A stretch of DNA of 64,000 nucleotides from Rhabdophis nuchalis (lineage: Eukaryota > Chordata > Lepidosauria > Squamata > Natricidae), in contig CM077658.1 of NCBI GenBank assembly GCA_039707465.1, positions 13,460,074-13,524,073 on the forward strand, given 5' to 3'. The notes under the pieces are model-generated. The model was not told the DNA's origin, searched no databases, and saw only the letters and a list, made by a program, of their open reading frames with translations. How positions within the stretch are numbered: position 1 is the first letter of the stretch; every line of letters begins with the position of its first letter. A program made the position numbers and the translations under genes. Of the stretch, positions 43,201-54,400 are shown piece by piece.

Positions 43201-44341
43201 CTGTCTTCTATCCTAAGGGGGAAAGAGGAAGAGAAAAAAACAATAGGGGGAAAGGGCCAATGAGATAGATGACCAAGTTAAAAATAGATTAAGAAAAAAA
43301 CAAACAGGAAGCATAGCAGTTTTGTGGCAGGTGTGAACGGCTGTTTCTCAGTGTTACATCTCAGTAAGCAGTGGAGACGCTTGGTGAAGTGTGACTGCTT
43401 TCCAATCAAGGATGGTGGCGTGCAGTGCCTGATAATAGGATTTAATTTCAACGTACCTTTTGGGGCACAATAGAAAAGGGCAGCAGAAATGATAGGGATA
43501 AAAAGGCAATCAATCTCTGTCATAAAGCAGGGGATAGTTCACATTTTTACTGCATCCGATCCTAATCAGAACTTCCTTTCATATCTGCACATCTAGGACC
43601 ACAAACATTAAGATGGGAAGAATCTTGGGGATTGAATCTTTTATTGAACTTTCACTCAATTATTCCAGAGTCTAATGGTAGAAAAGGAAGAATAGCTCAC
43701 TCTGTCTCCAGGTTAAAAAAACACAACCTTTTGCACTCTGGATTATTGGGAATATAATTCCCTTAATAAGAACTCCACCATAGGATTTATGAAGAAACTG
43801 TTGTTTATCCCAATGGATTAACCATGATAGTCTTCACTTGCAAATTGAATTGGTAGTATTCCAGGAGGGCTATACCACATCCAGCCTTCAAGCAGCAATT
43901 TGCATTAATGATAAAGTAACTCTGCTTATCATTTGATTTATTTTCATGTGATGATTAGCAGCTGAATACATTAATTGTTTGAATTACAATCTTTGGGATC
44001 TGATGTTACAATTACCAAATGAGGAATGTATGTACGATGTGTAAACTGGATATAACATTTGGCAAACAGATTTAAAATTCAACCCTAAACTTTATGGGAC
44101 AACCTTACAGTGTAAAGAATTGATTGGCACAAAGAACTTTTGTCAAAGAGCAATTGTGGCACACAAATCAGACCCAATAAAAAGGGTGACATTTGAATTC
44201 AATATGTTAATTTTGTACCAACTGAATACATAGGACCAGTCAGGCACAAAATATCAGGATCATATGTTAAGTTGCAGCATAGAATTCAAACCTACAATCA
44301 CAAATACAGTTAACTAATGGTCAGTACTAAACTGGCATTAG
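43201..44341. other. No gene seen
   Basis: AT-rich, unassigned. Confidence 0.4.
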
Positions 44342-44349
44342 ATATAGGT

Positions 44350-44476
44350 CAGGGGTCTGCAAAGTTGGCTCTTTTAAGACTGGTGGACTTCAACTCCCAG
44401 AATTCCCCAAGCTGGCTGGGGAATTCTGGGAGTTGAAGTCCACCAGTCTTAAAAGAGCCAACTTTGCAGACCCCTG
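44350..44476. mobile_element. Palindromic hAT-like MITE with perfect 8-bp target duplication
   Basis: 127 bp from CAGGGGTCTGCAAAG to CTTTGCAGACCCCTG, almost perfectly palindromic with a 'ccccaagctggctgggg' centre. Flanked by identical ATATAGGT at 44342..44349 and 44477..44484. A non-coding, recently inserted copy of the same family as 57724. Confidence 0.95.
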
Positions 44477-44582
44477 ATATAGGTCAATGGAATTCAAGGG
44501 GGGGGTGAATTTGGATAGTTTGTGGCAATGTAAAGATTCTAAACTGATGACACACTTATCTCTGCTCTCCCCCGCCAGCAAT

Positions 44583-44790
44583 TATTATTATTATTTATTT
44601 ATTTATTGGACTTCTAGACCGCCCCCTCTCCACGAAGGGACTCGGGGCGGTGTACAGGTACAAATTAAAACCATAACAATCAACAATACATATAACTAAA
44701 ATCGAATTAAATAAACCCCTGTACAAATTTATAAAAATTTATAAAAATTAAAAACTTAAGCTTAATGCCTGCTCTTCTCTATAGGGCATA
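44583..44790 (-). mobile_element. LINE 3' tail (CR1/L2 group)
   Basis: TTATTATTATTTATTTATT, then 'ctagaccgccccctctcc' and 'gggactcggggcggtgtac' are the inverse of the 49380..49455 tail. Confidence 0.7.
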
Positions 44791-45055
44791 GCTAAATTTG
44801 CACTATTGTGCCCCCCTTCAATTTTTTTTAAAAACAGAGAAAATCCATACATAATTATCCCCCTTCCCACACTTCACATGCATAGTAGGGAAACATACGC
44901 ACAAACATGCCTGTTGGAAAAACTGCACAATGGGGAAAATGGATCCAAGAAATAAGGCCTATTAGAAATATGTGCCCAAGTGAGTAGGAATGTTCACTGA
45001 AATGTTTTCAGATGAATTCATAAACACTAGGTTGGCAAACGGAATTGAATGAAAT

Positions 45056-45369
45056 CAGAGGTGGCTTTCAGAAGGTTCTGACCATTTCTGGAGACCTGGT
45101 AGCGGAAATTTTGAGTAGTTCGGAGAACTGGTAAATAATGCCTCTGGCTGGCCCCGCCCCCATCTATTCTCTGCCTTCCGAGTCCCAGCTGATCAGGAGG
45201 GAATGGGGATTCTGCAGTAAACTTATCCTGGAGTGGGGAGGGAATGAAAATTTTACAGTATCCTTCCCCTGCCATGCCCACCAAGCTACATCCACCAAGC
45301 CATGGCATGCTACGCCCACCAAACCACGCCCACAGAACCAGGAGTAAAAAAAATTGAATCCCACCATTG
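45056..45369. mobile_element. hAT-like non-autonomous element, 'CCACCACTG' family
   Basis: Starts CAGAGGTGGCTTTCAG and ends TTGAATCCCACCATTG. Flanks AATGAAAT (45048..45055) and ATTGAAAT (45370..45377) agree at 7 of 8. The interior has 'cacgcccacagaaccagg' and four CCA-rich units. Confidence 0.85.
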
Positions 45370-45377
45370 ATTGAAAT

Positions 45378-46272
45378 GGACCATTTGCCACCCTTAACGT
45401 TGTATTTTCTCTCTACTGATGCTCACTAGTGGAAGAATAAAAGCACAAAATAAAAGCCACTCAGTCTTACCTGGGCCACATGACGATTCAAAGAATTTTT
45501 TCTCTCCCTCAATAGAACCAGGCATTTGACCTTTTCAAAACCCAGTTACAGACATCACCTGGTAAGCAGACTGCTGACAACATTCTCGTTGCAAGGAAGA
45601 TTGACATCCCTTTTCTTTTCTTATTCCTGTTTTTCATTATTTACTGCCTCATCCCGTTTAGAATTCATTGAGCTGAAACATTTAATACGAGTTGGTAGCC
45701 CAGAAGCAATTTACATATACTTATAAAAATGATGCGGTTAAACTGCCATGGAGCTTGTCCTGCCCCCACTCAAAATCTGATGTTTTTTACTTTCTTTTTT
45801 TTTTATCTTCTTATGCTGTTTCAGCTCATAAGCACCTTATTTTTATATATGAAACAGAGGCAAAGGCAGTGATCAGAACTGGAGATTGACTCATCTCCTT
45901 CTATTATTTGCAATAAAACTGATCTAATATGAGAAAAACATGGGGTCACTGGGAAAACCCTGTCTACAAACCAAATCCACAAACATTTTCTTTTCCTTCA
46001 AAGTGCAATAGGATGTGAAAATGACCAATACATCAGTAATTACAGAAATCTAGTTTATGATTTACTGGCTATATTGCTAGAATGCTGAGATAAACCAGAG
46101 ATGTTTTTTTTTAAAGGAAGCCTGGATGATACCACTACAGCCATGCTGAATTCTTTTGCGTTGAATATAATTTAGTTATTTATTAAATTTCTCTGCCATT
46201 CATATTCCCTACAAGGTGACTCTTATTTAATAAATTTAATAAATGAATAATGAATAATAAAATAAATGATAA
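45378..46272. other. No gene seen
   Basis: AT-rich. A LINE-tail-like piece ('tttattaaatttctctgcc') lies at ~46165..46210, then AATAA-rich sequence leads to the U6 copy. Confidence 0.4.
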
Positions 46273-46283
46273 AGAAATAATGA

Positions 46284-46302
46284 GTGCTCGCTTCGGCAGC
46301 AT

Positions 46303-46333
<31 letters not shown>
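46284..46333 (+). pseudogene. Truncated U6 snRNA copy flanked by a perfect 12-bp repeat
   Basis: Fifty bases match the 5' part of U6 snRNA, from GTGCTCGCTTCGGCAGCA to GATACAGAGAAGA, with one C-to-T difference. The 3' half of U6 is absent. The flanks AGAAATAATGAG (46273..46284 and 46331..46342) are identical and overlap the U6 ends by one and three bases. This looks like a target-site duplication around a reverse-transcribed RNA fragment. U6 genes need an upstream PSE and TATA box, and I see neither, so it is a retropseudogene. Confidence 0.93.
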
Positions 46334-46344
46334 AATAATGAGAA

Positions 46345-47165
46345 TGGTGGGCCTACAATAAGCATGTCAGCACAGAGCGATAGGTGCATATCCTGGGCGG
46401 ACATGACCTCGTGGATGACCCTTACTCTGTCAAGGCCCTTGGAGTACTCATCTCAAATGATCTATGCCCCAAAGCTCACTGTAACAACATTGCCAAAAAG
46501 GCATTAAGATTTGTTAACCTAATTTTGTGAAGCTTCTTCTCCAGTAATATTGTACTGCAAACTAGGGCATACAAAACCTTTGCCAGACCAATTCTCGAAT
46601 ACAGCTCATCTGCCTGGAATCCACACTGCTTATCAGACATTAATACAATTGAACGGGTCCAGAAGTATTTCATGAGAAGAGTCCTCCACTCCTCTGCTCC
46701 CAACAGAATCCCTTATGCCACCAGGCTCAAAATTTTGGGCTTGGACAACCTGGAATTGCGCCGTCTGTGGTCTGACTGAAGCATATTACACAAAATTGTC
46801 TGCTACAATGTACTACCTGTCAATGACTAATTCAGTTTCAACCACAATTATACTTGGGCAAACAATACATGCAAACTCAAGGTAAACCCCTCCAAACTCA
46901 ATTGCAGAAAATACAACTTCAGCAACAGAGTGGTCAATGCCTGTAATGTTCTACCTGACTCCATTGTTACATCCTCAAACCCCCACGGCTTAAACCTCAA
47001 ACTGTCTCCCGTGGAAACAGTTTGGACCCCATTCCTAAGAGGTCCATAAAGGAGGCATGCATAAGTGCACCAGTGTGCCTACCCTCTCTATCTACTCTCC
47101 CCATTTATTTGTACTCATTTCCTTTGTTATCTTATACATGTTTGACAAACCAAATAAAGAAAATA
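46345..47165 (+). pseudogene. LINE reverse transcriptase C-terminal region and 3' end (CR1/L2 group)
   Basis: Broken frames read VKALGVLISNDLCPKAHCNN, AYKTFARPILEYSSSAWNPH, VQKYFMRRVLHSSAPNRIPY and LGLDNLELRRLWSD, then a stop. This order (LGV, KAY..RPILEY, IE.VQ) is the end of a LINE RT. The 3' end has 'ggtccataaaggaggcatgc' and 'gcaccagtgtgcctacc'. Frames are broken by stops, so it is dead. It begins just after the U6 fragment; its exact 5' boundary is unclear. Confidence 0.8.
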
Positions 47166-47169
47166 AAAA

Positions 47170-48367
47170 TAAAGAAAATAGTTCCCTTTCAACTAGCTCT
47201 AAACTCTTAAAGTAAAAATAAAAGACTTAAGACAGAAGTAAATATGAAAATGTATATGTGGAAGCCATATACACTGTCGATAAAATGGAAACAAAATCAA
47301 GGAATCTGCATTTAGGGACAACTGTTGCAGTCCCCACTCAACTTCATTGGAAACCAACAAGGACTTAGACTGCAAATGAGTTATGGACAAAATGTTTCTT
47401 GTGCATATAGGACCATTGGTCATAGTCAAGGTCTTCTCTTTGACTATGACTCTTCTAAGATACATACAATCCTTGTGGTGCATTGCCACCACAGGGTCCC
47501 AGTTCCAAAAAGCCAGGCAGTCATGTCATCCAAATATTCTTGGTGACTAGTCATTGTTTCCAATTCCAACTACAATTTGGAAGAAGTATGTGCAAATCAG
47601 CTGAAGATGGGTACTGGGGAACACAGATGAGCATATAGAAAGTCTCTCTTTTTAAGTCAAGTCATGAACAAGCCCCATCATATTCCAGTCTCATGTAATG
47701 TAGCTGCTTCAGAAACTGCCTCTGGGAATTTCCATACTTTGTGTGCAACAAAAGTCAAAATTTTCAAAGCAGTTCTGCATATTCTGACATGTGGAGATTC
47801 GTGGCAGCTGTACAACTCTGCGAAACGACATGACGCTTTTCTGGGGCATTCACAGGGGTGTGGTTAATGAGTCAAGATTGTGGCAGGGACAATGGGATTG
47901 AAACTTTGCCTGATTTTTATGGCGTAATGTATTGTATTACAGAGTAATGTATTACAGAGGTGTGATACACACAAAATCAGGCAGAGGTTCTATCTTTTTT
48001 TTAAAACTCTTTTTACCATCCCTGACAGATGCCCTGTTTCAGATGCACTTCCATATTTGCAAAAGGAGCTCTTACAATGGATTTTTCAAGCTGTATGAAT
48101 GGATGTTTTTTCCAAAGAATCACAAACTGTAAAGCCACTAAGCAACTAAGAAGTCAAAGAATGCTCAACAATCTTAGTTAGGATCTTAATAAATTAAAGT
48201 GGCTTTTTTCACATCTCCTAGATTAACATGCAGATAGAACACAACTGTCTTTCAGAGTGTACATTTAAATTCTCAATTCAATCAAAAATGTAGCAAAGTA
48301 CACTTTAGAAATATTGTAAATTAAATCCATGCAAACATACATCAACTAAGATTTTAAAATGTTCACA
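47170..48367. other. No gene seen
   Basis: AT-rich. The 97-residue minus frame at 47199..47492 has no motif. Confidence 0.4.
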
Positions 48368-48480
48368 AATAGCAATAGCACTTAAGACTTATATACCTCT
48401 CTACAGTGCTTTTCTGCCCTCTCTAAGTGGTTTACAGAGTCAATATATTGCCCCCAACAACTTGGGTCCTCATGCAGTTA
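48368..48480 (-). repeat. tRNA-derived SINE 3' part (same type as 405..556)
   Basis: Starts with the inverted tail AGCAATAGCACTTAAGAC, then 'ctctctaagtggtttacagag' and 'ttgcccccaacaacttggg'. The head is missing. Confidence 0.75.
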
Positions 48481-48572
48481 AATCTAAATATCTATTCATA
48501 TATGATTTTTTCAATTATATTTTGAATATATTATGTAAAAACCTTGCTCTCTGGAAAAGGCTCAAATGCTGA

Positions 48573-48676
48573 AGAAGGAAGGAAGGAAAGAAGGAAGGAA
48601 GGAAGGAAGGAAGGAAGGAAGGAAGGAAGGAAGGAAGGAAGGAAGGAAGGAAGGAAGGAAGGAAGGAAGGAAGGAA
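48573..48676. repeat. (GGAA)n microsatellite
   Basis: About 25 GGAA units with one AAAG interruption; it is the third GGAA tract in the window. Confidence 0.96.
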
Positions 48677-48954
48677 AACAGCACCAAGATGGATAGACTC
48701 AGTTGGAAGACCCGAAAAGCCTGATTAGAAACAGATTGGTCACTAAGAGGTGACATCTATTTGATGACACATACTGTACATCCACACATAATAAAGTTGT
48801 CAAGCTTGAGAAACACTGTTTTAATGAATAAATGTGTCAGAACAGGAATATGAAATTGATATAAACCAAAAATAGATTGATTTACCAGTCCCAATATTAT
48901 AGCCTATTTAGATGTGAGTCAAATTTTCAACTATGAGAAACAATACTCAAATTA

Positions 48955-49455
48955 TGGTGTTAGTTATCATCATATTAAGGTGTTAGTTATCATCTTTAAA
49001 GCGTTCCATGGCACGGGACCTAGCTATCTGCGGGATCGGATTCTGCCCCATATATCCCTGCGGCCGATCCGCTCCCACAGAGAGGGACTTCTCCAGGTGC
49101 CGTCCACTAGGCTATGCTAGCGGGCGACGCCCAGGGGAAGGGCCTTCTCTGTGGCGGGCCCAGCCCTCTGGAACGACCTTCCCCCCGAAATTAGAACAAC
49201 TACGGACCTCCGCTCCTTCCGTCAAAAATTGAAAACACACTTTTTCTGCTTGGCCGGCCTAGGTTAGTTCTCCGTTTTTAACTGGGTTTTTAGGGGATTG
49301 TAGTTTAGTTTTAGTATAGTGGGTTTTAGCGCAGGGATAAGTTGTTTAATTCTTATTTTAACTATTTATGTATTTTTATATTTGCTTTTTAACTTCCCTG
49401 TGCACCGCTCCGAGTCCCTTTGGGGAGAGGAGGCGGTCTATAAATAAAATTATTA
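48955..49455 (+). mobile_element. LINE 3' end (CR1/L2 group), sister of 2425 copy
   Basis: Frame from ~48980: IFKAFHGTGPSYLRDRILP, a frameshift, then PSLWRAQPSGTTFPPKL-like reading in another frame. The nucleotide text keeps 'gcccagccctctggaacgac'. It ends with 'gtgcaccgctccgagtccc', 'ggcggtctataaataaaatt' and an (ATT)/(TAG)n tract to 49520. 5'-truncated and frameshifted. Confidence 0.75.
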
Positions 49456-49480
49456 TTATTAGTAGTAGTAGTAGTAGTAA

Positions 49481-49516
<36 letters not shown>

Positions 49517-49520
49517 CAGC
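49456..49520. repeat. (TAG)n microsatellite on a LINE tail
   Basis: About 18 TAG/TAA units grown from the LINE 3' tail. Confidence 0.93.
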
Positions 49521-50260
49521 AGCATTGTTATTTTATAGATTAATATTTAAGATCTGGATCCAAACATTGCCTTCTTCAAATGAGTGTAGTCTCTCTTCAA
49601 AAGCAATTCTCTAAGTGAGTTTTTCCAGTTTTCTGCCCATGCCCTATTCTGTTACTTCTCTATTCTTAAAAGAGAAGGGAAAATAAAATTATTCATAAAC
49701 TAAACATATGGGAACTGCTTTGTATAAAACAGAGAATCTCTAGTGTCATGCTAATTAAAAAGTAACTATTACATTACTTCCTCAAGGGTTCATTTTATAA
49801 TACATTAGGATTATGGCGTTTTGATTAATTTATACCCATTTTTCATCCACTAGTATTTAATAAAATCAAGAATCTTGGAAGCATGTGTATGTAATTTAAA
49901 TCTGAATAATTTTGTTGCATTAGTAAGAAAGTTGAACCAGCAATTTTGTAAATCGATGTAGGAACATGGCCAATGATGACTACATATATTATGTGTTTAG
50001 GAGTCTAGTCTAGAATTTAGGCTCAAAGCATCCTATTTCTCAAAAAATATACCTAAAAAGCGCTTTCTCCAGGAAGAATAGAAATGACCAGTATCAAGAT
50101 GTTTCTTTGAATCTGCAGATAATAAGTCTTCATTATGGCCATAGACCCCTTGTCTATTAAATCAGCATAAGGTGGTAGGGTAAAGTCATTTTAAAAACGC
50201 CTAATGGAGAGAGAAAAAGATCTACAAATCATTATAAAAAACTAGATTTGAAAGTCGGAA
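49521..50260. other. No gene seen
   Basis: AT-rich, no recognised repeat. Confidence 0.4.
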
Positions 50261-50264
50261 GCTG

Positions 50265-50450
50265 GATTAGCACCTGCAGTTTTCTTTGTAAGATTTTAGA
50301 AGTGGTTTGCCATTGTCTCCTTCCTAGGATTGAAAGAAAGTGACTGGCTCAAGGTCACCCAGCTACTTTTCTGTCTAATGCAGAACTAGAGTTCACAGAC
50401 TCCCAATTTCTAGCCTGGTACATTAACCACTACCCCAACTTGTCCTCTGA
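50265..50450 (-). repeat. tRNA-derived SINE, inverted (type of 63715..63905)
   Basis: Reads 'ggtttgccattgtctccttc', 'gactggctcaaggtcaccc' and 'agcctggtacattaaccact', the inverse of a tRNA-like head and SINE body. Confidence 0.7.
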
Positions 50451-50537
50451 AAGGAAAATGTAGGAGCATTAAAGAAGCTAGATTATATCTATCAAATTAG
50501 AAAGTATTCAAATAAAGCAACCTAAGTCCTCATCATA

Positions 50538-50612
50538 AAGTTAAAGGTTTCCCTCGCACATATGTGCTAGTCATTTCTGACTCTAGGGGGCAGTGCTCAT
50601 CTCCGTTTTAAT
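50538..50612 (-). repeat. SINE tail fragment (1957 family)
   Basis: 'ttaaaggtttccctcgcac', 'gtgctagtcatttctgac' and 'ggcagtgctcatctccg', then truncated by the hAT-like sequence that follows. Confidence 0.8.
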
Positions 50613-50627
50613 GGGAAACAGGAGAAC

Positions 50628-50736
50628 CAGGTCGGGGGCGTGACAGGCCTGGGTCGCTGCTGGTTCCAGCAACCCAGGTTGCCAAGCTACTACCGGTTTG
50701 ACCGAACCGGTCTCAACCAGTAGGAACCCACCACTG
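50628..50736. mobile_element. hAT-like element, right-end fragment
   Basis: Contains 'ccgaaccggtctcaaccag' and ends AACCCACCACTG. The opposite end is not identifiable. Confidence 0.55.
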
Positions 50737-50835
50737 ATCCTGTCTACCATTAAACCATCTTTCCAAGCAGCCTCCATGTTTCCAGTGTCTTTTTCACCAC
50801 TTGGAACTGAACCCAGATGGACATTTCATTCCAAC

Positions 50836-50928
50836 AGTATGCTTTAGCCTCTAGTCCCCTAATCAATCTTTGTTGCTCTTCTCTGCACTCTTTCTAGAGT
50901 CTCAACATCTTTTTTGTAGCACGGTGAG
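50836..50928 (-). mobile_element. CR1 LINE 3' UTR fragment
   Basis: 'gcctctagtcccctaatcaa' and 'cactctttctagagtctcaa' are inverse CR1 words, as in 52258..52310. Confidence 0.7.
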
Positions 50929-51059
50929 ATTTTCTTTTAAACACAGAGACTCCATTTGCTCTAGGCTGTTAATTATAAAAGGCATATTTCCATCGCTACC
51001 CACCTCGCTCCACTCCTTACGTATTATATGCAGACCAGGCATAATTTATCCTCAATGAG

Positions 51060-51620
51060 AGAGTCATTTTAAATATTGGGGATGCCATTTTATAAAAAGT
51101 ACCTTTTCTATTCAGGCACCACGTTTGCAAAGGACAGATAATTAATCAGCAGGTGGAAACCTCCCAACGAAAGAGGCGGGCAAAAAAAGTGGCCTTATTT
51201 ACTTGGACTCCCCACAATTATACACATTTCCTAAATATTTTTGAAGAAAAAAAATTGATTGGCCTGTCATGTTTCCACTTCACGCAGTAGAATATGATTA
51301 CAGTATGATTAAGAGGCGCATTTTTCTTTGACAGTGAAGTGCACAGTTTGAAGAGAGCACTAATTATGGGCTCAGTTTCTTGGAGAGCTTAAATATAACA
51401 CATTGAATTCTCTGACAGGGTCTTTATTGTAAGTCCTTTTAATTGCTGTCTCAGAGAGCAACATGTAATTTGTGGTGTTAGTGCATGTGTGTGTATTTAG
51501 TGTCACCAATTTATTAGATTGTTCTCTTTATCCTCCCATTTGTAAAGAAAGCAGGAAATACGATGCAGTCACGATATTCATGAAACAATAAAGGGAGAAA
51601 ATATCTAAGAATCCTCTTAA
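51060..51620. other. Low-repeat interval, candidate conserved non-coding DNA
   Basis: No repeat family recognised and no open frame. Contains TAATTAATC, CTAATTATGGG, TTTTAATTGCTGTCTC and ATTAGATTGTTC words that recall developmental enhancers. Inference only. Confidence 0.28.
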
Positions 51621-51889
51621 TCCTCTACTGCCTCTTAAGAGACAATATGGGCACCAAAATATGGACAGATGTCCTTGGGGTTTTCCAAACTCTTCCGCTC
51701 ACCAGTTTTTCCAAACATTCATTTCATGTTTGCTGGGGGATTTTGAGAGTTGGAGTTTACACCTCGTTAAAGTTGCTGAGGTTGAGAAACACTGGATTAA
51801 ATAAATAGGAAGCATAGCATAAACTTCTAGTATTGCTTCAAATTCCCCAAGTATTCACTCAGAATTTCAGTTATTTGTTTTGTAAATTC

Positions 51890-52390
51890 TAACAACAATA
51901 GATTTGGAAGGGACCTTGGAGGTCTTCCAGTCCAACCTCCCACTCAAGCAGAAACCCTATACCATTTTAGACAAATGTTTGTCCAATCTCTTCCTGTTGG
52001 AGCACTCACAACCTCTGGAGGCAAATCGTCCCACAGATTAGTTATTCTAACTGTCAAGAAATTTATCTTTACTTCTCCTAGATTACTTTCCATCCATTGC
52101 TTCCTTCCTACTTTCAGGTGCTTTGGACAATAGGGCAACTCCCTCTTCTTTGTGGAGCCCCTTAAATATTGGAACACTGCTAACATGTCACCCCTAGACC
52201 TTCCTTTCTTTAGACTAGACATACCCAGTTCCTGAAATGGTTTTTCATATATGCTAGCTTCCAGTCCACTAATCATCTTCGTTGTTCTTCTCTCAACTCT
52301 TTCTAGAGTCTCAAACTTTTTTTTTTATGTCATGGTGACCTGGATGCAATACTCCAACTGTGGCCTAATAAGGCATTACAAAGTGGTACT
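51890..52390 (-). mobile_element. CR1 LINE 3' UTR, long copy
   Basis: Long inverse CR1: 'tggaagggaccttggaggtc', 'gcactcacaacctctggagg', 'agaaatttatctttacttc', 'agactagacatacccagtt' and 'caatactccaactgtggcc'. The minus-strand frame of 110 residues over it is non-coding UTR sequence. Confidence 0.9.
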
Positions 52391-52394
52391 AACA

Positions 52395-52562
52395 CTTAAT
52401 ACAATACAATACAATAGCAGAGTTGGAAGGGACCTTGTAGGTCTTGTACACCATTTCAGACAAATGGCTATCCAACATCTTCTTAAAGACTTCCAGGGTT
52501 GGGGGGTTGGGGTTGGGACATTCACAACTTCTGGGGGCAAGCTGTTCCAGAGGTCACGTGAT
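52395..52562 (-). mobile_element. CR1 LINE 3' UTR fragment, second copy in the same orientation
   Basis: After AATACAATACAATACAAT comes 'agcagagttggaagggacc' again, through 'ttcacaacttctgggggc' and 'aagctgttccagaggtc'. It abuts the previous copy. Confidence 0.85.
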
Positions 52563-53880
52563 CTTCCATAGGTATTATAATCCAATAATCTGATAATCCA
52601 CTGTGACTGATAAAGCCACCAATTTTTTGAACAGCCATTAGTTGAGTGCACCCAATCATATAACAGTTCAAAAATGTCAGTTATGATAGGCCTGGGTAAT
52701 CACAAAATATTGCTCTATCAGAAGGTAGACTTCTATGCAACCACACATTTCATTCCAAAGCTGCTCTCAGCCTCCAAAATGACACAGAGGCCTCCTCAGA
52801 GCCTTTCCCAGACTCCAGGATTGGCCCATGTTCCTCCCCAACCTCCTCACTGTCACAATCTGCTGCCAGCTATGCTGGCCCCTGGCGGGCCACAACACAG
52901 CCATTTCTTACTTTAGAGTATTTTTTTCATCCTCTCAGTACATTGCTTGAAATGTTGCCATTTTTGTGTTCCATTGTACCTCCTTTGTGATTTTTATTTT
53001 AATCGAGATAAGCAGAGTTACAAACAGCCTCACAATATTCTGAAAAGCATGACTTTTGATTCACATCTCGCCCAGGTCTAGACTCCAGTTGCCAAAAATT
53101 ACATAAAATTTATAAGTATGATAATTAGATCTAATTTCCATTCCTTCTGTCTGCCAGCATGCTTATTTTGCATGCGTTTCGGCTTTAATGCCACTGTAAT
53201 AATCTTGAATTTTGCACTTCATTTTTATCAGATGTCAATGTTTATAATTCTCCATTCCCTTGATACTGAAATCCACCAAGCTTACTACATAATTTTTGCT
53301 GTTGCTCAGTAGCCACATGATTCCTTACTTTAAACTTCCTTTGTTGTTATTCTAAACTAATTATCGTTTTTTAAAAGATTATGATTGCAAGGAGCTATTA
53401 TTTCTGGGGCATTGTTTTGGAAGAAGCACACACACACACACGTATTCAGCAACATCGTTATTTCTTTCTAAGAGTTCCTGTTATGTAGGTACAGTCCCTA
53501 AATGATTCATGAGTGTCTGAATCAATAAGAGGAACCACTGATGCTGAAAATACCTTTTGAAGTGAAGCATCTCAGGCTGTCTTTACGGTACCTGCCTAAA
53601 GTTCAAAATAAGCAATGAGTAAGGGAAATGGAGAATTCATTCCTGGACATCTTATTCTCCTGAGTGCCCCCAGAATTTCCTGCAAAGGCATCTTTGGTTA
53701 GATTCATATGGAGTTTGTCACCTGGATTTGGAGATCCGCCATGTAGTAGCATAAACCTCTATTTATATAGCAAAGATGAAGGGTCAAAATAATGTTAAGT
53801 GTTCAGCTGAATCAGGCCAAGAATCCATTTAGCTTAGCATTCTGCATCGCAGAGAGGGGGACTGCGGTACAGGAGGTAGT
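52563..53880. other. No gene seen
   Basis: AT-rich with a CA tract near 53427..53442. No recognised family. Confidence 0.4.
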
Positions 53881-53884
53881 TCTT

Positions 53885-54215
53885 GAAATGCACCTAAAAT
53901 TGTCTGCTACAACATCCTGCCTACGACTACTTCAGCTTCAACCTCAATAATACACGGGAAAACAATAGCTACAAACTCAAGGTAAATCAATCCAAACTCG
54001 ATTGCAGAAAATACGACTTCAGCAACAATGGCTGGAATGCTCTACCTGACTCCGTTGTTAGTTCCTCAAACCCTCACATCTTCAACCTTAAATTGTCTAC
54101 CGTGGACCTCACCCTAAGAGGTCCATAAAGGGGGCATGCATAAATGCACCAGCGTGCCTTCCATTCCCGTCTTATTCTCCTATTTATTTGCACTCATTTC
54201 TTTTGTTCTTTATCA
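53885..54215 (+). pseudogene. LINE C-terminal/3' end fragment (CR1/L2 group)
   Basis: Same 3' end as 46345..47165: 'aaaattgtctgctacaacat', 'acaaactcaaggtaaatc', 'gcagaaaatacgacttcagc', 'ggtccataaagggggcatgc'. 5'-truncated and degraded. Confidence 0.75.
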
Positions 54216-54239
54216 ATAAGAACTGTCTTGAAGATTTAT

Positions 54240-54400
54240 TAAATTTACTTTTATTAAATTTCTATCCCGCCCTATCTCCCACAAAGGGACTCAGGGCGGC
54301 GCACAGGAACTTAAAATCCAAAAATACAAACAATAAAAATCTACAAAATTTAAAACTTCTCTCATCCTTGCAGCCATTATCACATCTGATGCCAATGAGT
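54240..54400 (-). mobile_element. LINE 3' tail (CR1/L2 group)
   Basis: 'ttattaaatttctatcccgc' and 'gggactcagggcggcgcac' are the inverse tail, as at 35562 and 44583. Confidence 0.7.

Noticed and set aside
42674..43268. Cluster of 87-127 residue Cys/His-rich frames
   Set aside because: Overlapping frames on both strands in a CpG/CA-rich block. Composition, not coding constraint, explains them.
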